DNA of 64,000 bases from Bacillus sp. SORGH_AS_0510 (GTDB lineage: Bacteria > Bacillota > Bacilli > Bacillales > Cytobacillaceae): assembly GCF_030818775.1 (NCBI RefSeq), contig NZ_JAUTAU010000001.1, positions 3,290,001 through 3,354,000 of the forward strand. Direction: 5' to 3'. Of the stretch, positions 34,499 through 43,360 are shown piece after piece. Position 1 is the first letter of the stretch; every line of letters starts with the position of its first letter. The notes beneath the pieces were generated by a model. It did not search any database. It worked only from the letters and a program-made list of their open reading frames with translations, and was not told where the DNA came from. The position numbers and the translations under genes were made by a program.

Positions 34499-34844
34499 AT
34501 TTATTAAAGGATAAGCTGAGGTTTTTTAAAGTATGAATTCTAGCCGTAAGAAGGAATAGATCATTGTAGTTATTTTGTACGTATTCGTCAATTATGCTCA
34601 TCCCTTGACGAAACTGTTCTACCAAATAATATGTGTACTTTCCATCCCAGTCAAACTGATTAATTCTAAGTAGTTCTTCAGCAATAATTTTAAATTTATA
34701 TTCCTCTGAAAGTAGCTTAATTTGAAACAATTTATCCGGTTGAAACCTATAATTATTTTTATTTGCATGTTTCTGATCAAGAAACCTTATAAAATTATTA
34801 ATATTTTCTGCAAGTAGAATCGCTTTATTCCTCTCGTAGATCAT
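34497..34844 (-). CDS. Hypothetical helical protein (115 aa)
   Basis: I start at ATG 34844 following the GGAGAGGG site; the frame is open to 34913 without a site. The product begins MIYERNKAILLAENINNFIRF and is helix-rich and charged, with LSEEYKFKIIAEELLRI, YYLVEQFRQGMSIIDEYV and a C-terminal ILTL-like helix. I do not recognise a family. It is convergent with the AraC gene. Confidence 0.6.
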   Translation of the reverse strand: MIYERNKAILLAENINNFIRFLDQKHANKNNYRFQPDKLFQIKLLSEEYKFKIIAEELLRINQFDWDGKYTYYLVEQFRQGMSIIDEYVQNNYNDLFLLTARIHTLKNLSLSFNK

Positions 34845-35014
34845 TCTTCCCTCTCCTCCTTTTCGAGATCTATCCCTTAAGAAAGTGTATGTGTTAATAC
34901 ATTTTTCTAACACCTATGTCCATCTAAAATGAATTGACATAGTATAATGCCCTTGCAATTTGCTAATAATTTCATATTTTATAGTAAGTCCTATTAGAAA
35001 GGGGGAATGTTGAG

Positions 35015-35269
35015 ATGGAATTAACCTATGAGCGTGCGCAACAATTAAGATTAGTTGGTAAAATGGTTCGTTTTCGCAATACTAATGGCGAATGGGTTGT
35101 AGGTAAAGTGATAAATATTAATAAAAAAGGACTCGAAATCGAAGAATTTGGTAGACGCAGCTCCAGTGATGGTTATGGATTTGGGTTCTTTGGTCCAACA
35201 CCGTTTTTTGGATTCCCTTGCTTTGTACCTTTTGTAAATATTTCATTCTTTAATTTCTTTTTCTTTTAG
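35015..35269 (+). CDS. Hypothetical small protein with Phe/Gly-rich tail
   Basis: An 84-residue protein. The first half (VGKMVRFRNTNGEWVVGKVININKKG) looks like a small SH3/KOW-like barrel. The second half is Gly/Phe/Pro rich (GFGFFGPTPFFGFPCF) ending in a run of Phe (FFNFFFF). ATG 35015 has GAAAGGGGG 9 bases upstream. The hydrophobic, Tyr/Phe/Gly-rich tail is reminiscent of spore-coat or surface proteins, but nothing links it to sporulation here. Unknown. Confidence 0.6.
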   Translation: MELTYERAQQLRLVGKMVRFRNTNGEWVVGKVININKKGLEIEEFGRRSSSDGYGFGFFGPTPFFGFPCFVPFVNISFFNFFFF

Positions 35270-35397
35270 TTGGACATGTTTTGTATGATTTTTAAAAAGA
35301 ATCATTGTTTAATAGGTTTTATTTTGGAAGACACAGGGAATGTATGAGTTAAGGTGATCAATTAGCTCTTTAATAAAACCTAATAGGAGTGATATGT

Positions 35398-35698
35398 ATG
35401 GACAAGCACTTAAATGAGCAAACAATTGAAAATCAGATTTACAAAAACGGAGATTCCTTAACGAGCTTTGATGATTTCAGGGAGATTTCTTAGCGGAAAA
35501 GTTCAATTAGGCGAAAGACTAGGAATGGATGAAGAACAATTAGCCAACTCTGCACAAAAAGTGGCTGATTACCTAGCCGCAAAAGAATCACCGAAGAATT
35601 CCGAGGAGAGATTATTACAAGAGCTATGGAAGGTTGGTACGGAGGAAGAGCAGCATAAACTGGCACATATGCTTGTCCGTTTAGTTCAAAACAATTAG
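35398..35698 (+). pseudogene. DUF3243-family gene split by a frameshift
   Basis: Reading from ATG 35398 (AGGAG site 8 bases upstream) gives 31 codons ending NGDSLTSFDDFREIS and a TAG at 35491. The +1 frame continues with RFLSGKVQLGERLG..VRLVQNN to 35698, a clear DUF3243 (YmfJ-like) sequence. The family sequence reads FDDFRRFLSGK; one extra G in the GGG at about 35480-35482 would restore FR-RFLSGK. Either a true frameshift pseudogene or a sequencing error in a homopolymer run. A short protein from an ATG at 35468 is possible but lacks the N-terminus. Confidence 0.8.
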
Positions 35699-35717
35699 AA
35701 GAAACTGAATTCTAGAG

Positions 35718-35755
35718 AAAACAGGCTTGGTTTGCTAATAAACCAAGCCTGTTTT
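35718..35755 (+). terminator. Strong rho-independent terminator
   Basis: Perfect 16-base stem AAAACAGGCTTGGTTT / AAACCAAGCCTGTTTT with a 6-base loop and T-run, after the DUF3243 locus. Confidence 0.9.
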
Positions 35756-35768
35756 TATTCAGGTTTAC

Positions 35769-36008
35769 TTAAAGCACCAAAAAATATTGAATTTGATTCG
35801 GTGGGATTGGAGTTATGGCTATAAGATGATAACCAATACTTAGAAATTGCGATAGAGTTTCTGCGCAATTTTGGCGCGGCGGCTCAATCGGTGCGTGAAA
35901 ACTTTTATAAAGATTGACAAATTGATTGTCTGTTGTACAGTGAAGTAAAACAACATGCCTCCCGGTCCAAGGTTGACCGATGATAGGTTCTCGATATAGT
36001 ACCCTCAT
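35769..36008 (-). CDS. Hypothetical protein (79 aa)
   Basis: I start at the second ATG (36008), which has GAGGGTG 6-7 bases upstream; an in-frame ATG at 36023 overlaps that site. The product (MRVLYREPIIGQPWTGRHVVLL..) has a strand-rich start, a central charged stretch and a C-terminus IAITPIPPNQIQYFLVL. I do not recognise it. It has a plausible ribosome site and convergent placement with the DUF3243 terminator, so I include it at modest confidence. Confidence 0.5.
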   Translation of the reverse strand: MRVLYREPIIGQPWTGRHVVLLHCTTDNQFVNLYKSFHAPIEPPRQNCAETLSQFLSIGYHLIAITPIPPNQIQYFLVL

Positions 36009-36395
36009 TTTGAACACCCTCATTAATTAATACATTATTCTATGAAACCCCACTCGTACATTGTTCTTGGGGAATAACTATGGTTGTATCTTCTTGATGA
36101 TACTTTGATAATTTTCTTCACTAATAATCCCCAACCATTTACACAGGTAGGAATTTATTAAAATTTTCTTCTTCACTCTTCTAGATATATACATAATGAA
36201 CAACTCCGCTTTTCTATATTGTATTCTAGAGGAATAAAAAGTTTCCTTAGACCAAAAAAATTAATCTAACGCAAAAAACAAACAGAACAAAAAATACGTG
36301 TAAAGATTATTACTTCTAGCTACTAATTGAAACATTTTCTCTCAGGACAAGCATAAGATTGAATAACAATCTTTTGTTGAAGGGAACGCTCCGCT
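36009..36395. other. Gene-free stretch
   Basis: About 385 A/T-rich bases upstream of the DMT transporter gene. No plausible gene or hairpin stands out. It must contain the transporter promoter, but I cannot mark -35/-10 boxes with confidence. Confidence 0.4.
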
Positions 36396-37322
36396 ATGTC
36401 TACTAGCAAATCCAGGTTATTTGCTTCAATGTACGCAACCATGTCAATCAGTTTTTGGGGAGTTTCATTTGTATCTACCAAAGCAGTATTAGGAAAGCTT
36501 GACCCCTATTCGTTACTTGTCTTACGGTTTGGAATTGGAGCCTTATTTTTGCTGCTCCTGTTACTTGTCCTACGGATCCGGTTGTTCATTTCTTTGAAAC
36601 ATTTGCCACATTTAATGATACTGGGCATCCTTGGCGTATTTGTACATCAGGTGCTTCAAGCAACTGCATTGTTAACAATTAACGCTTCTTCTGCTGGTTG
36701 GCTCATCTCGTTTTCACCAATATTTACAGTTATTCTTTCACTTCTTTTTTTACATGAAAAAATAAATTTCATTAAGATTGCAGGTATGTTCCTTGCCATT
36801 ACTGGTGTACTGCTAGTCACATCGACAAGAAGTGGACACTCCTTCGAAATAGCAATGAATATTGGCTTTTTTCTCATGATGCTGAGCACGTTAAACTGGG
36901 CCGTTTATTCAGTCCTATTACGGAGCTTAAAGCTCCCTTATCCTCCCCTTCTGGTAACTTTTTATATGAGTTTACTTGGCTTAATTCTTACCACACCTTT
37001 TCTCATAAGAAACAAAGGTTGGGAATCCCTCTCCCAATTGACCCATTCAGAGTGGGCACATTTGGTGTTTCTCGGCATTTTTGTTTCAGGTATCGCTTAT
37101 TGGTATTGGGGAAAGGCACTTGAAGTACTGGAGGCTTCGAAGGTCTCAATGTTTTTATATTTAGAGCCCCTTACCACCTTAATTGCTGCGGTATTGCTTT
37201 TACAGGAGAAAATTTTACTCATAAGTGTTGCTGGAGGAATCATAATTATTATTGGAGTCATTGTTGTTAACGGACATCTGATGCCTATGTTGTTCAATTT
37301 CTTTAAGAAAAAACGACTATAG
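36396..37322 (+). CDS. EamA/DMT-family transporter
   Basis: A 308-residue drug/metabolite transporter with ten predicted transmembrane segments in two EamA repeats: first half WGVSFVSTKAVLGKLDPYSL and ASSAGWLISFSPIFTVILS; second half LNWAVYSVLLRSLKLPYPPLL and AYWYWGKALEVLEASKVSM. It probably exports a small metabolite. It is followed 15 bases later by a cysteine-dioxygenase gene with its own GGAGG, so the two may form an operon handling sulfur amino acids or their oxidised products. Specificity not readable. Confidence 0.87.
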   Translation: MSTSKSRLFASMYATMSISFWGVSFVSTKAVLGKLDPYSLLVLRFGIGALFLLLLLLVLRIRLFISLKHLPHLMILGILGVFVHQVLQATALLTINASSAGWLISFSPIFTVILSLLFLHEKINFIKIAGMFLAITGVLLVTSTRSGHSFEIAMNIGFFLMMLSTLNWAVYSVLLRSLKLPYPPLLVTFYMSLLGLILTTPFLIRNKGWESLSQLTHSEWAHLVFLGIFVSGIAYWYWGKALEVLEASKVSMFLYLEPLTTLIAAVLLLQEKILLISVAGGIIIIIGVIVVNGHLMPMLFNFFKKKRL

Positions 37323-37337
37323 GAGGAGAAGAACTTC

Positions 37338-37907
37338 ATGGATTTGAAAAATAGGATGAAGACAGTTCTAGAGCCATTGAAATGCCCATCTAAAGAGGAA
37401 TTAAAAGAGGCTTTATTGAAACTTGATATAAAAATTGATGAACTTGCTAGCTTGCCAGAACCATCTGAAGGGAAACCTTACAATCGTAGGCTTCTTTATA
37501 AAAATGATGAAGTGGAATTACTCGTAATGAATTGGTCTGAATTAGAGTGTGCCCCGCATGATCATGGGAATTCCCACGGTTGGATCCAAGTCCTATCCGG
37601 TACTTCACTAAATTCGGTTTATGAGATGACAGGCAATGGGTTGCCAACCGAATTGTTTCGACAATTCCATCATCAAGGGAAATATTTTTATGCACCACTG
37701 AAAGCTATTCATAAAATGCAAGCTTCCAACCAAACGGATTTAGTCACTCTACATTTATATTCTCCTCCCATCACTGGAATGATTGTCTATGACTTACAAA
37801 AATGTGCCGCCTGTGTAGTATCTGATGATTGCGGAGCATGGTGGCCTGATGAACAATACCAGAAGGTGAAAGAGATACAACTTAAAAGGGCTGAAACTAT
37901 TGAATAA
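37338..37907 (+). CDS. Cysteine dioxygenase (type I, cupin)
   Basis: A 189-residue cupin protein. The Fe ligands fit the family: HxH in APHDHGNSHGW (His~77,79) and a third His in APLKAIHKM (~135). It oxidises L-cysteine to cysteinesulfinate. Bacterial CDOs are ~160-200 aa, which fits. A Cys-rich C-terminal stretch (KCAACVVSDDCGAWW) is an unusual extension. It follows a DMT transporter, suggesting coupling of cysteine oxidation and export. Start ATG with AGGAGGAG. Confidence 0.85.
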   Translation: MDLKNRMKTVLEPLKCPSKEELKEALLKLDIKIDELASLPEPSEGKPYNRRLLYKNDEVELLVMNWSELECAPHDHGNSHGWIQVLSGTSLNSVYEMTGNGLPTELFRQFHHQGKYFYAPLKAIHKMQASNQTDLVTLHLYSPPITGMIVYDLQKCAACVVSDDCGAWWPDEQYQKVKEIQLKRAETIE

Positions 37908-37920
37908 TAGTAGCTAAAAA

Positions 37921-37947
37921 AACCCTCTACAATTATTGTAGAGGGTT
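37921..37947. terminator. Bidirectional terminator
   Basis: Perfect 10-base stem AACCCTCTAC / GTAGAGGGTT with a 7-base loop, preceded by an A-run and followed by a few T's. It separates the CDO gene from the convergent ABC-permease gene. Confidence 0.8.
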
Positions 37948-37962
37948 AGTCACTATAAAAGT

Positions 37963-39570
37963 CTATTGAAAATTAATAATTGGTCCATTCACTTGCTGAA
38001 AAGGGAAGTATTGCAACTGGAACTTCTCCCCTATTGGCAATTCATAGGCAAGTGTACCACTGACACTATTACCGGCATCGAGCTCCCCTGATGAGAGGGT
38101 TGTGTCAATATCGATCATCAGGAATGGCTGGAAATAGAGGTTTCCTTTGCTATCTGTAACACTGAAGTAATGAGGGGCAAACTTTATTTTATCCGTTCCC
38201 GTATTTTTAATTACCACAGTAATAATATAAAATTCATTACCTGCTTTAGGTTTTTCCTTTGGGGTCCCTGTTGATTTTTCAACCTTCGTTACCGTTAGTA
38301 TCGAATCTGTCAGTTTAATTTCCTCCCCAACAGCATGGGGTTTCTGCTTGACTTGGCTTGAGGTCTCTTGTGCTAGTGGAGAATGGGCAGTAGCAGACTT
38401 TGTGTATGTACTTTTCTTTTTGGCACTAGCCGGCTCCGAAAGTTTGATTCTCGCACCTGGATCATAAACAGTCACTACACTTATGAAAATAATAATGAAC
38501 CCCCATATCAACCCTTTCCTGCTCAATAACTTTTTCTTAGATTCGTTACCAAACTTCTCCGTGAAAATGTGTGGTTGATGTTCATTTACCACAAATTCAA
38601 AATGGTGCTTCTCTAGTTGAGTAGGTGAAGGCACTGCTTGTTTCTTTACTTTTCCCCTTTTTATGACAAGTGCTCCGTCTAGCTGTGCTTCCAGTTCTTT
38701 TTTCATCATATTCACAATTAAGATCACAACGAAAAAACCTAGAATTGGAGCAAAAATCATCCACGGCGCCCTCATAAAATCATGGAAATTCTGACCGATT
38801 AAACCCGCCCACTCATTAGTTAAAGAAGCTGCTTTGGGTGGTTCTTCATACCCAAATGTTCCACCAATTGTCTGCCCCCCAAGAAAATACGAAAAAATTC
38901 CTAAATGCATCGTGATTTGCAGGGCACTTAATAGCTGTTGAAAAGTAAATAAAACACCATAAGAACGAAAATAAGGCATCAAGTGCCTTCGGATAATATG
39001 AAGCTTACTAGCCCCCATTAGATACGAACTCTTCACAAAGGATGTTCTGACTAATTCATCCGTTATCTCTGATGCAAAAATAGTAACCGAAGGGAATCCT
39101 AGAAAGACTAACATCAAAATCTGATAAGCTACAACCGAGGACATGGGACTGTCAAACGCTCCGTGCACTGGTAACATTAATACAATTCCTAAGAAAATGG
39201 TCGGTATATATCTAAAAATTACGAAAAAATCCTTAAAATACTTTTTCAAGTACGGTACATAAAGGGATAAGAAAATGCCCATTGCTCCGCCAAATACTAC
39301 TCTCAAGAGGGCAACAACAAGTGCTGTTACAAGAGTATATTTCGCACCATACAACATGAGCAAATGCATATCCTGTCCGTTACGATCTGTTCCCATGATA
39401 TGTTCAAACGACGGTGGAAACGGGGCTCTTCCTAAAATGTTCCCCTTTTCATCTGTGATTAAGATTTGTTTATTAAAATCCATTGATCCATAAAGAGGAT
39501 ATAAATAACTTGCTAGAAAAAGGAGAAGGAGGAGTATCGCTCCAATCGAAGTTTTTTTATATTTCCTCAT
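37963..39570 (-). CDS. DppC/OppC-type ABC permease fused to a DUF4352 domain
   Basis: A 535-residue protein. Residues ~1-300 are a peptide-type permease: signature HIMGTDRNGQD (57-67), ASKLHIIRRHLMPYF (EAA-like loop, ~187-201), ~6 hydrophobic segments. After a charged cytoplasmic stretch comes a further membrane segment (~353-369) and then a Ser/Lys-rich linker and a DUF4352 Ig-like domain (~415-535; LTVTKVEKSTGTPK, FYIITVVIKNTGTDKIKF, SGTLAYELP). DUF4352 is normally a separate secreted or lipoprotein domain. The fusion and the absence of ATPase or substrate-binding genes nearby are unusual. Couples with the DppB-like gene by a 4-base overlap. Confidence 0.85.
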   Translation of the reverse strand: MRKYKKTSIGAILLLLLFLASYLYPLYGSMDFNKQILITDEKGNILGRAPFPPSFEHIMGTDRNGQDMHLLMLYGAKYTLVTALVVALLRVVFGGAMGIFLSLYVPYLKKYFKDFFVIFRYIPTIFLGIVLMLPVHGAFDSPMSSVVAYQILMLVFLGFPSVTIFASEITDELVRTSFVKSSYLMGASKLHIIRRHLMPYFRSYGVLFTFQQLLSALQITMHLGIFSYFLGGQTIGGTFGYEEPPKAASLTNEWAGLIGQNFHDFMRAPWMIFAPILGFFVVILIVNMMKKELEAQLDGALVIKRGKVKKQAVPSPTQLEKHHFEFVVNEHQPHIFTEKFGNESKKKLLSRKGLIWGFIIIFISVVTVYDPGARIKLSEPASAKKKSTYTKSATAHSPLAQETSSQVKQKPHAVGEEIKLTDSILTVTKVEKSTGTPKEKPKAGNEFYIITVVIKNTGTDKIKFAPHYFSVTDSKGNLYFQPFLMIDIDTTLSSGELDAGNSVSGTLAYELPIGEKFQLQYFPFQQVNGPIINFQ

Positions 39571-40436
39571 AAACTAACACTCTCCTTTCCTTTAAAAAAC
39601 TTAAGCACCAGAAGGCTTATCGCTTCTACGATCAAAAGAGGTAATGTAAACAATAGTAGGCATATGACCAGTAATAAAAACTCTCCCATTCCCATTGCAA
39701 CTGGAAACGTTTTGGTGAATCCATTGATGTTAAACATAAACTCCAAAAGATAAAGGTTGGAAAGAATAATCCAAATACTCGTTCTCAACTGGATGATTAG
39801 TATCGGAAAAATGTTACGAATCATATGTATTAATAATATTCTAAACTTCCTCATTCCTTTTGCCTTGAGGTATAAAACATAATCTCTAGATTCTTCCCCC
39901 TCTAGGGCCTTAATTAGAAATTGCATAAAAAATAGGGTTGGGAGGAATGAGATGGTTATAATCGGAACAAAGTATGGCTTGTGACCAAAGATGCCATATA
40001 GCTGTAAAAATTTCAGTCCGGTAGTTTTATAGAGAGTGATCACAAAAAACATAAATAGAAAAATAACGAGTAGGTCAGGGACGGACTCAAAAAAATCAAT
40101 CACCTTTTTGAACAAGCTTCCCAGTTTTTTAGGTGAAAGTTTCACCATAATAGCTCCAATCACACCCACGATAATAACCACCAGTAAAGCTGCAAATACA
40201 ATAGTCATTGAATACCGATAGCTTTCAGCCATATTCATTTGTTCATATAAGGAAATGAATTGAGGGTCATTAATTTGAGTCAATTTTTCAATATTAATCT
40301 CAACAAATTTCCAAAACGGTTTAAAGTTAATGGATAGAGATTCTCCAATTCCAATTAGAGTGGGTAATGCAAAAACAAATAGGATTCCTGAGACCATGAA
40401 AAGTATCCTAAGGGGCAGTTCCAAATATTTTTTCAT
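39567..40436 (-). CDS. DppB/OppB-type ABC permease
   Basis: A 289-residue peptide/nickel-type permease with about six membrane segments. Visible: an N-terminal segment IPLRILFMVSGILFVF-like, the large periplasmic loop, and a C-terminal EAA-like region (YLKAKGMRKFRILLIHMIRN). It overlaps the DUF4352-fused partner by 4 bases, and they are the only transporter genes here. They may rely on an ATPase elsewhere, or act in sensing rather than uptake. Assignment as a permease is firm, substrate unknown. Confidence 0.85.
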   Translation of the reverse strand: MKKYLELPLRILFMVSGILFVFALPTLIGIGESLSINFKPFWKFVEINIEKLTQINDPQFISLYEQMNMAESYRYSMTIVFAALLVVIIVGVIGAIMVKLSPKKLGSLFKKVIDFFESVPDLLVIFLFMFFVITLYKTTGLKFLQLYGIFGHKPYFVPIITISFLPTLFFMQFLIKALEGEESRDYVLYLKAKGMRKFRILLIHMIRNIFPILIIQLRTSIWIILSNLYLLEFMFNINGFTKTFPVAMGMGEFLLLVICLLLFTLPLLIVEAISLLVLKFFKGKESVSL

Positions 40437-40627
40437 TTTAAACCTCTCTTATATATAAATTGGTCCGAAAACCATTTGAACAATCTTAAGTATTAGACGG
40501 AACTGAATTGGATTATTGTTCACATTTATGTAAAAAAAATGAATTTTTTTATTATCAACATTATAATAACAAAAAAAGCTCCCCGACTAGTCAATACTTC
40601 GACCTAATCAGCAAGCCTTTTCAATTA

Positions 40628-41299
40628 TTAAAAATATAATAATGCCACTTTCTCTTTTGCTTCTATGTTTTCAATCATTGCGTACCAAGATTCTGGTTTA
40701 TTGGATAAAACGGTATAATAGCGCTTTAAAAATTTCACGATTAAATCTGTTTGCAGCTCATTCATTTCTCCATCCATTGGAAGGAAACAAAGGTCAAGGC
40801 CAGTTACCGCTTCTCCATCATTATTCCAAGACGGGTGAACATATGGGAAATCAAGACGCTTGTACCCAAGATGAGCCAACACTTCGCGACGAACATACGG
40901 ATCCATTGGCTTAACGCCACCAAATTCATAATGCTCAACACGATATGGATCATAGATTTCAGCAAACATTCCCATTAACTTTTTTCCATTCGCAGCTGCT
41001 AATCCATTCAAATCTTCCAATCTTTTATTGGCTAAAAATGGTCCTATTCCCATTTCTGCTTTACCGATAATGGTAAAGTCAGTCATTGCTACATTAAAAT
41101 CTTCATAATACCGGTACTCAGTCGCACCCACTACTTTTCCTTCATGAACAGCAACAAAAACACGGATACCTGGATCTTCTAACGGTTCTTTCCAAAGATC
41201 AAATTCTAGTACTTCTTCGGGTGGGAATACATCTTGCATTAATTGATGCATTTGTTTAAATAACGGATCAATAATATTAGTTATTCTACTAAATTCCAT
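40628..41299 (-). CDS. GNAT-family N-acetyltransferase-like protein
   Basis: A 223-residue protein with a GNAT-like fold: FVAVHEGKVVGATEYRY (beta4-type strand), FTIIGKAEMGIGPFLANKRL (acetyl-CoA loop region) and a C-terminal aromatic stretch. It is more divergent than its upstream neighbour, so the fold is likely but not certain. It is the last gene in a GNAT-GNAT-nitrilase operon. The substrate is probably an amine generated or consumed by the hydrolase. Confidence 0.7.
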   Translation of the reverse strand: MEFSRITNIIDPLFKQMHQLMQDVFPPEEVLEFDLWKEPLEDPGIRVFVAVHEGKVVGATEYRYYEDFNVAMTDFTIIGKAEMGIGPFLANKRLEDLNGLAAANGKKLMGMFAEIYDPYRVEHYEFGGVKPMDPYVRREVLAHLGYKRLDFPYVHPSWNNDGEAVTGLDLCFLPMDGEMNELQTDLIVKFLKRYYTVLSNKPESWYAMIENIEAKEKVALLYF

Positions 41300-41314
41300 T
41301 GGATCATCTCCTTT

Positions 41315-41986
41315 TTATTTTGAACTGATAAACGGATTTTTCCATTCCATTAGCGTTCCATAATTATAGGATTCTTCATCTTCTAAATAATTCGCTACTA
41401 CTTTTACTGGGATCCGTCCGCAACGGAGGAGAAAAGTAATAACTGGATCCTTCAATTCTCCTTTTACCACGGCTTCAATATACTTGTCAGGTGTCATATC
41501 ATTCGCATGCTTGTGATAACCTGGCATTCTACCTCCACCAAGCAATCTATCCAATCCTAAATGAACCACCACATCATACATTGAAAACATCAGCCACTTG
41601 CCTAATCCTAACTTTCGATAAGCAGGACGAACTCCAATATCGACAACGTATAGAGTATTTCCATTTGGGTTGTGATTACGAATATAGCCATGATCCGTTA
41701 TTTCTTCCCAAGAATGGTCTGGATGTTTAGGATTAAAGTCAACGAGCAATCCCGTCATAGACCCACCCATATCACCATTCACCTCAATACATAAAGCTCC
41801 CTGTGGAAAAAGAGTTACATGATTTGTTAGTTGTTCTTCATTCCACCATAACTCAGATGGAAATGGAGGAGGAAAACTTTCCTGTTGTATGCGAATTAAA
41901 TCAGGAAAGTCCTTTTCTTCATAATTTCGGATCACAACTGGAACAGGTTTGTCTTGGTCGAAGACAAAAAATTCCTTTCGATACAT
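41315..41986 (-). CDS. GNAT-family N-acetyltransferase
   Basis: A 223-residue acetyltransferase: RPAYRKLGLGKWLMFSMYDVV matches motif A (R/Q-x-x-G-x-G/A) near residue 140. I start at ATG 41986 because GGGGG lies 6 bases upstream; the frame is open to 42004 without one. It lies 30 bases downstream of the carbon-nitrogen hydrolase gene, implying a shared transcript and related substrate. Confidence 0.83.
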   Translation of the reverse strand: MYRKEFFVFDQDKPVPVVIRNYEEKDFPDLIRIQQESFPPPFPSELWWNEEQLTNHVTLFPQGALCIEVNGDMGGSMTGLLVDFNPKHPDHSWEEITDHGYIRNHNPNGNTLYVVDIGVRPAYRKLGLGKWLMFSMYDVVVHLGLDRLLGGGRMPGYHKHANDMTPDKYIEAVVKGELKDPVITFLLRCGRIPVKVVANYLEDEESYNYGTLMEWKNPFISSK

Positions 41987-42016
41987 GACGAACCCCCATT
42001 TCAATTTGGTATTAAC

Positions 42017-42880
42017 TTATTTGGTTTCCCAATCAGGGTAAAGGTCTGTGCGTCGATCACGCCATGTAGTAACCGATCCCTTTTCACGTACCTGATATAA
42101 CAGCTCTAAATTTAGGTCTGCTGTAACGATCATATCCTGATTGATCTCACCTTCAACCAATATTCCTTTAGGCGGGAATGGAATGTCATTTGGTGTGATG
42201 ACAACAGCCTGCCCAAAATTAGCACGCATGAAATCAACCGTTGGCAGTGCACCGACAGTACCTGTAGTGACAACATAGACTTGATTTTCGATGGCTCTCG
42301 CATGACTTGTGTAACGAACACGGTGGAAGCCGTGGCGATCGTCTGTACAGGATGGACAGAAAATAACATCTGCCCCTTTCGCCTTTGCCATACGAACGAT
42401 TTCTGGAAATTCAATGTCATAGCACGTTAACATTGCGATTTTCCCTTTTTCGGTCTCGAAAACTTCTAGTCCGTCTCCTGCACTCATATTCCACTCATGG
42501 ACCTCTGTTGGAGTGATATGAAGCTTTGCTTGTTCTACCACTCTTCCATCTGGATAAAACATATGGGCAACATTATAAAGGCGATCACCTTTACGAATCA
42601 CATGTGTTCCACCTATAATGTGCATCTTATATTTTTTGGCAAGCTCGATAAATAGCGACCTGTATTGATCGGTATAATCAGGAAGTTCTTGAATGGTTAA
42701 TGCTTCCCCTTTATCGTTACCAATGGACATTAGCTGTGTAGTGAAAAATTCAGGGAAAATGATAAAATCGGATCCGAATTCTTCAGCTGTTTTTATATAA
42801 TGCTCCACCTGATCTGCAAACTCTTTAAAAGAGCTAATGGTGTGTAGATGATATTGAACGGCTGATACTCTCATTTGCAT
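42017..42880 (-). CDS. Carbon-nitrogen hydrolase (nitrilase superfamily)
   Basis: A 287-residue nitrilase-superfamily amidohydrolase with the Glu-Lys-Cys triad: FPEFFTT (Glu43), KLHITPTEVHEW (Lys ~118) and MLTCYDIEFPE (Cys ~153). It hydrolyses amides of small molecules; related enzymes act on N-carbamoyl compounds, beta-ureidopropionate or omega-amides. First gene of the three-gene operon with two GNAT proteins, so it may clear or release acetylated amines. ATG 42880 follows GAAGGGG. Confidence 0.88.
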   Translation of the reverse strand: MQMRVSAVQYHLHTISSFKEFADQVEHYIKTAEEFGSDFIIFPEFFTTQLMSIGNDKGEALTIQELPDYTDQYRSLFIELAKKYKMHIIGGTHVIRKGDRLYNVAHMFYPDGRVVEQAKLHITPTEVHEWNMSAGDGLEVFETEKGKIAMLTCYDIEFPEIVRMAKAKGADVIFCPSCTDDRHGFHRVRYTSHARAIENQVYVVTTGTVGALPTVDFMRANFGQAVVITPNDIPFPPKGILVEGEINQDMIVTADLNLELLYQVREKGSVTTWRDRRTDLYPDWETK

Positions 42881-43360
42881 TGAATCCCCTTCTTTCTATT
42901 TGTGTTCATCATTTAATCCTATTATTAGCGAAATGAAAAATTTGAACAAGTACGCACTTTTTCATTACATAGTGTAAAAAAGTATACTGTTAGTTAAAGA
43001 ACATATTTTATTAGGATATTCATACTACAAGTAAAAATTCAAAATACGCTTTTTATACAGTGAACAAATTGGAGAAGAATAGTTTGACTGAGGGAGGTCT
43101 ACGTGACCCAAGCTGGGTTTGAATAGATAAAACGGGCTCATAGACCCCGGCTATGCGACCTTTCTGCACTTGTTTTTTGAGAAAACGGGCTCGTAGACGC
43201 TAGCTACGCTACATACCCGCACTTGTTTTTGTGAAAACGGACTCGTAGAAGCAACAACGAGATCTTTAATTGGGATATAACAAATACATCCATTAACAGT
43301 AACAAAGGTAAAGCAAAAAAAAGAGCGGTCCTATTTGCAAGGCCACTCGTACTTGAAAAT
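42881..43360. other. Gene-free stretch with a tandem repeat
   Basis: A 480-base gap between the divergent nitrilase operon and HxlR gene. It contains the 52-53 bp tandem repeat at 43129-43260 and otherwise A/T-rich sequence. No gene was recognised. Confidence 0.45.
43129..43260. repeat. Short tandem repeat, about 2.5 copies of a 52-53 bp unit
   Basis: Units starting AAAACGGGCTCATAGAC (43129), AAAACGGGCTCGTAGAC (43182) and AAAACGGACTCGTAGAA (43234), each followed by a TGCACTTGTTTTT or similar tail. Resembles dispersed repeats seen in intergenic Bacillus sequence. No function shown. Confidence 0.7.
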
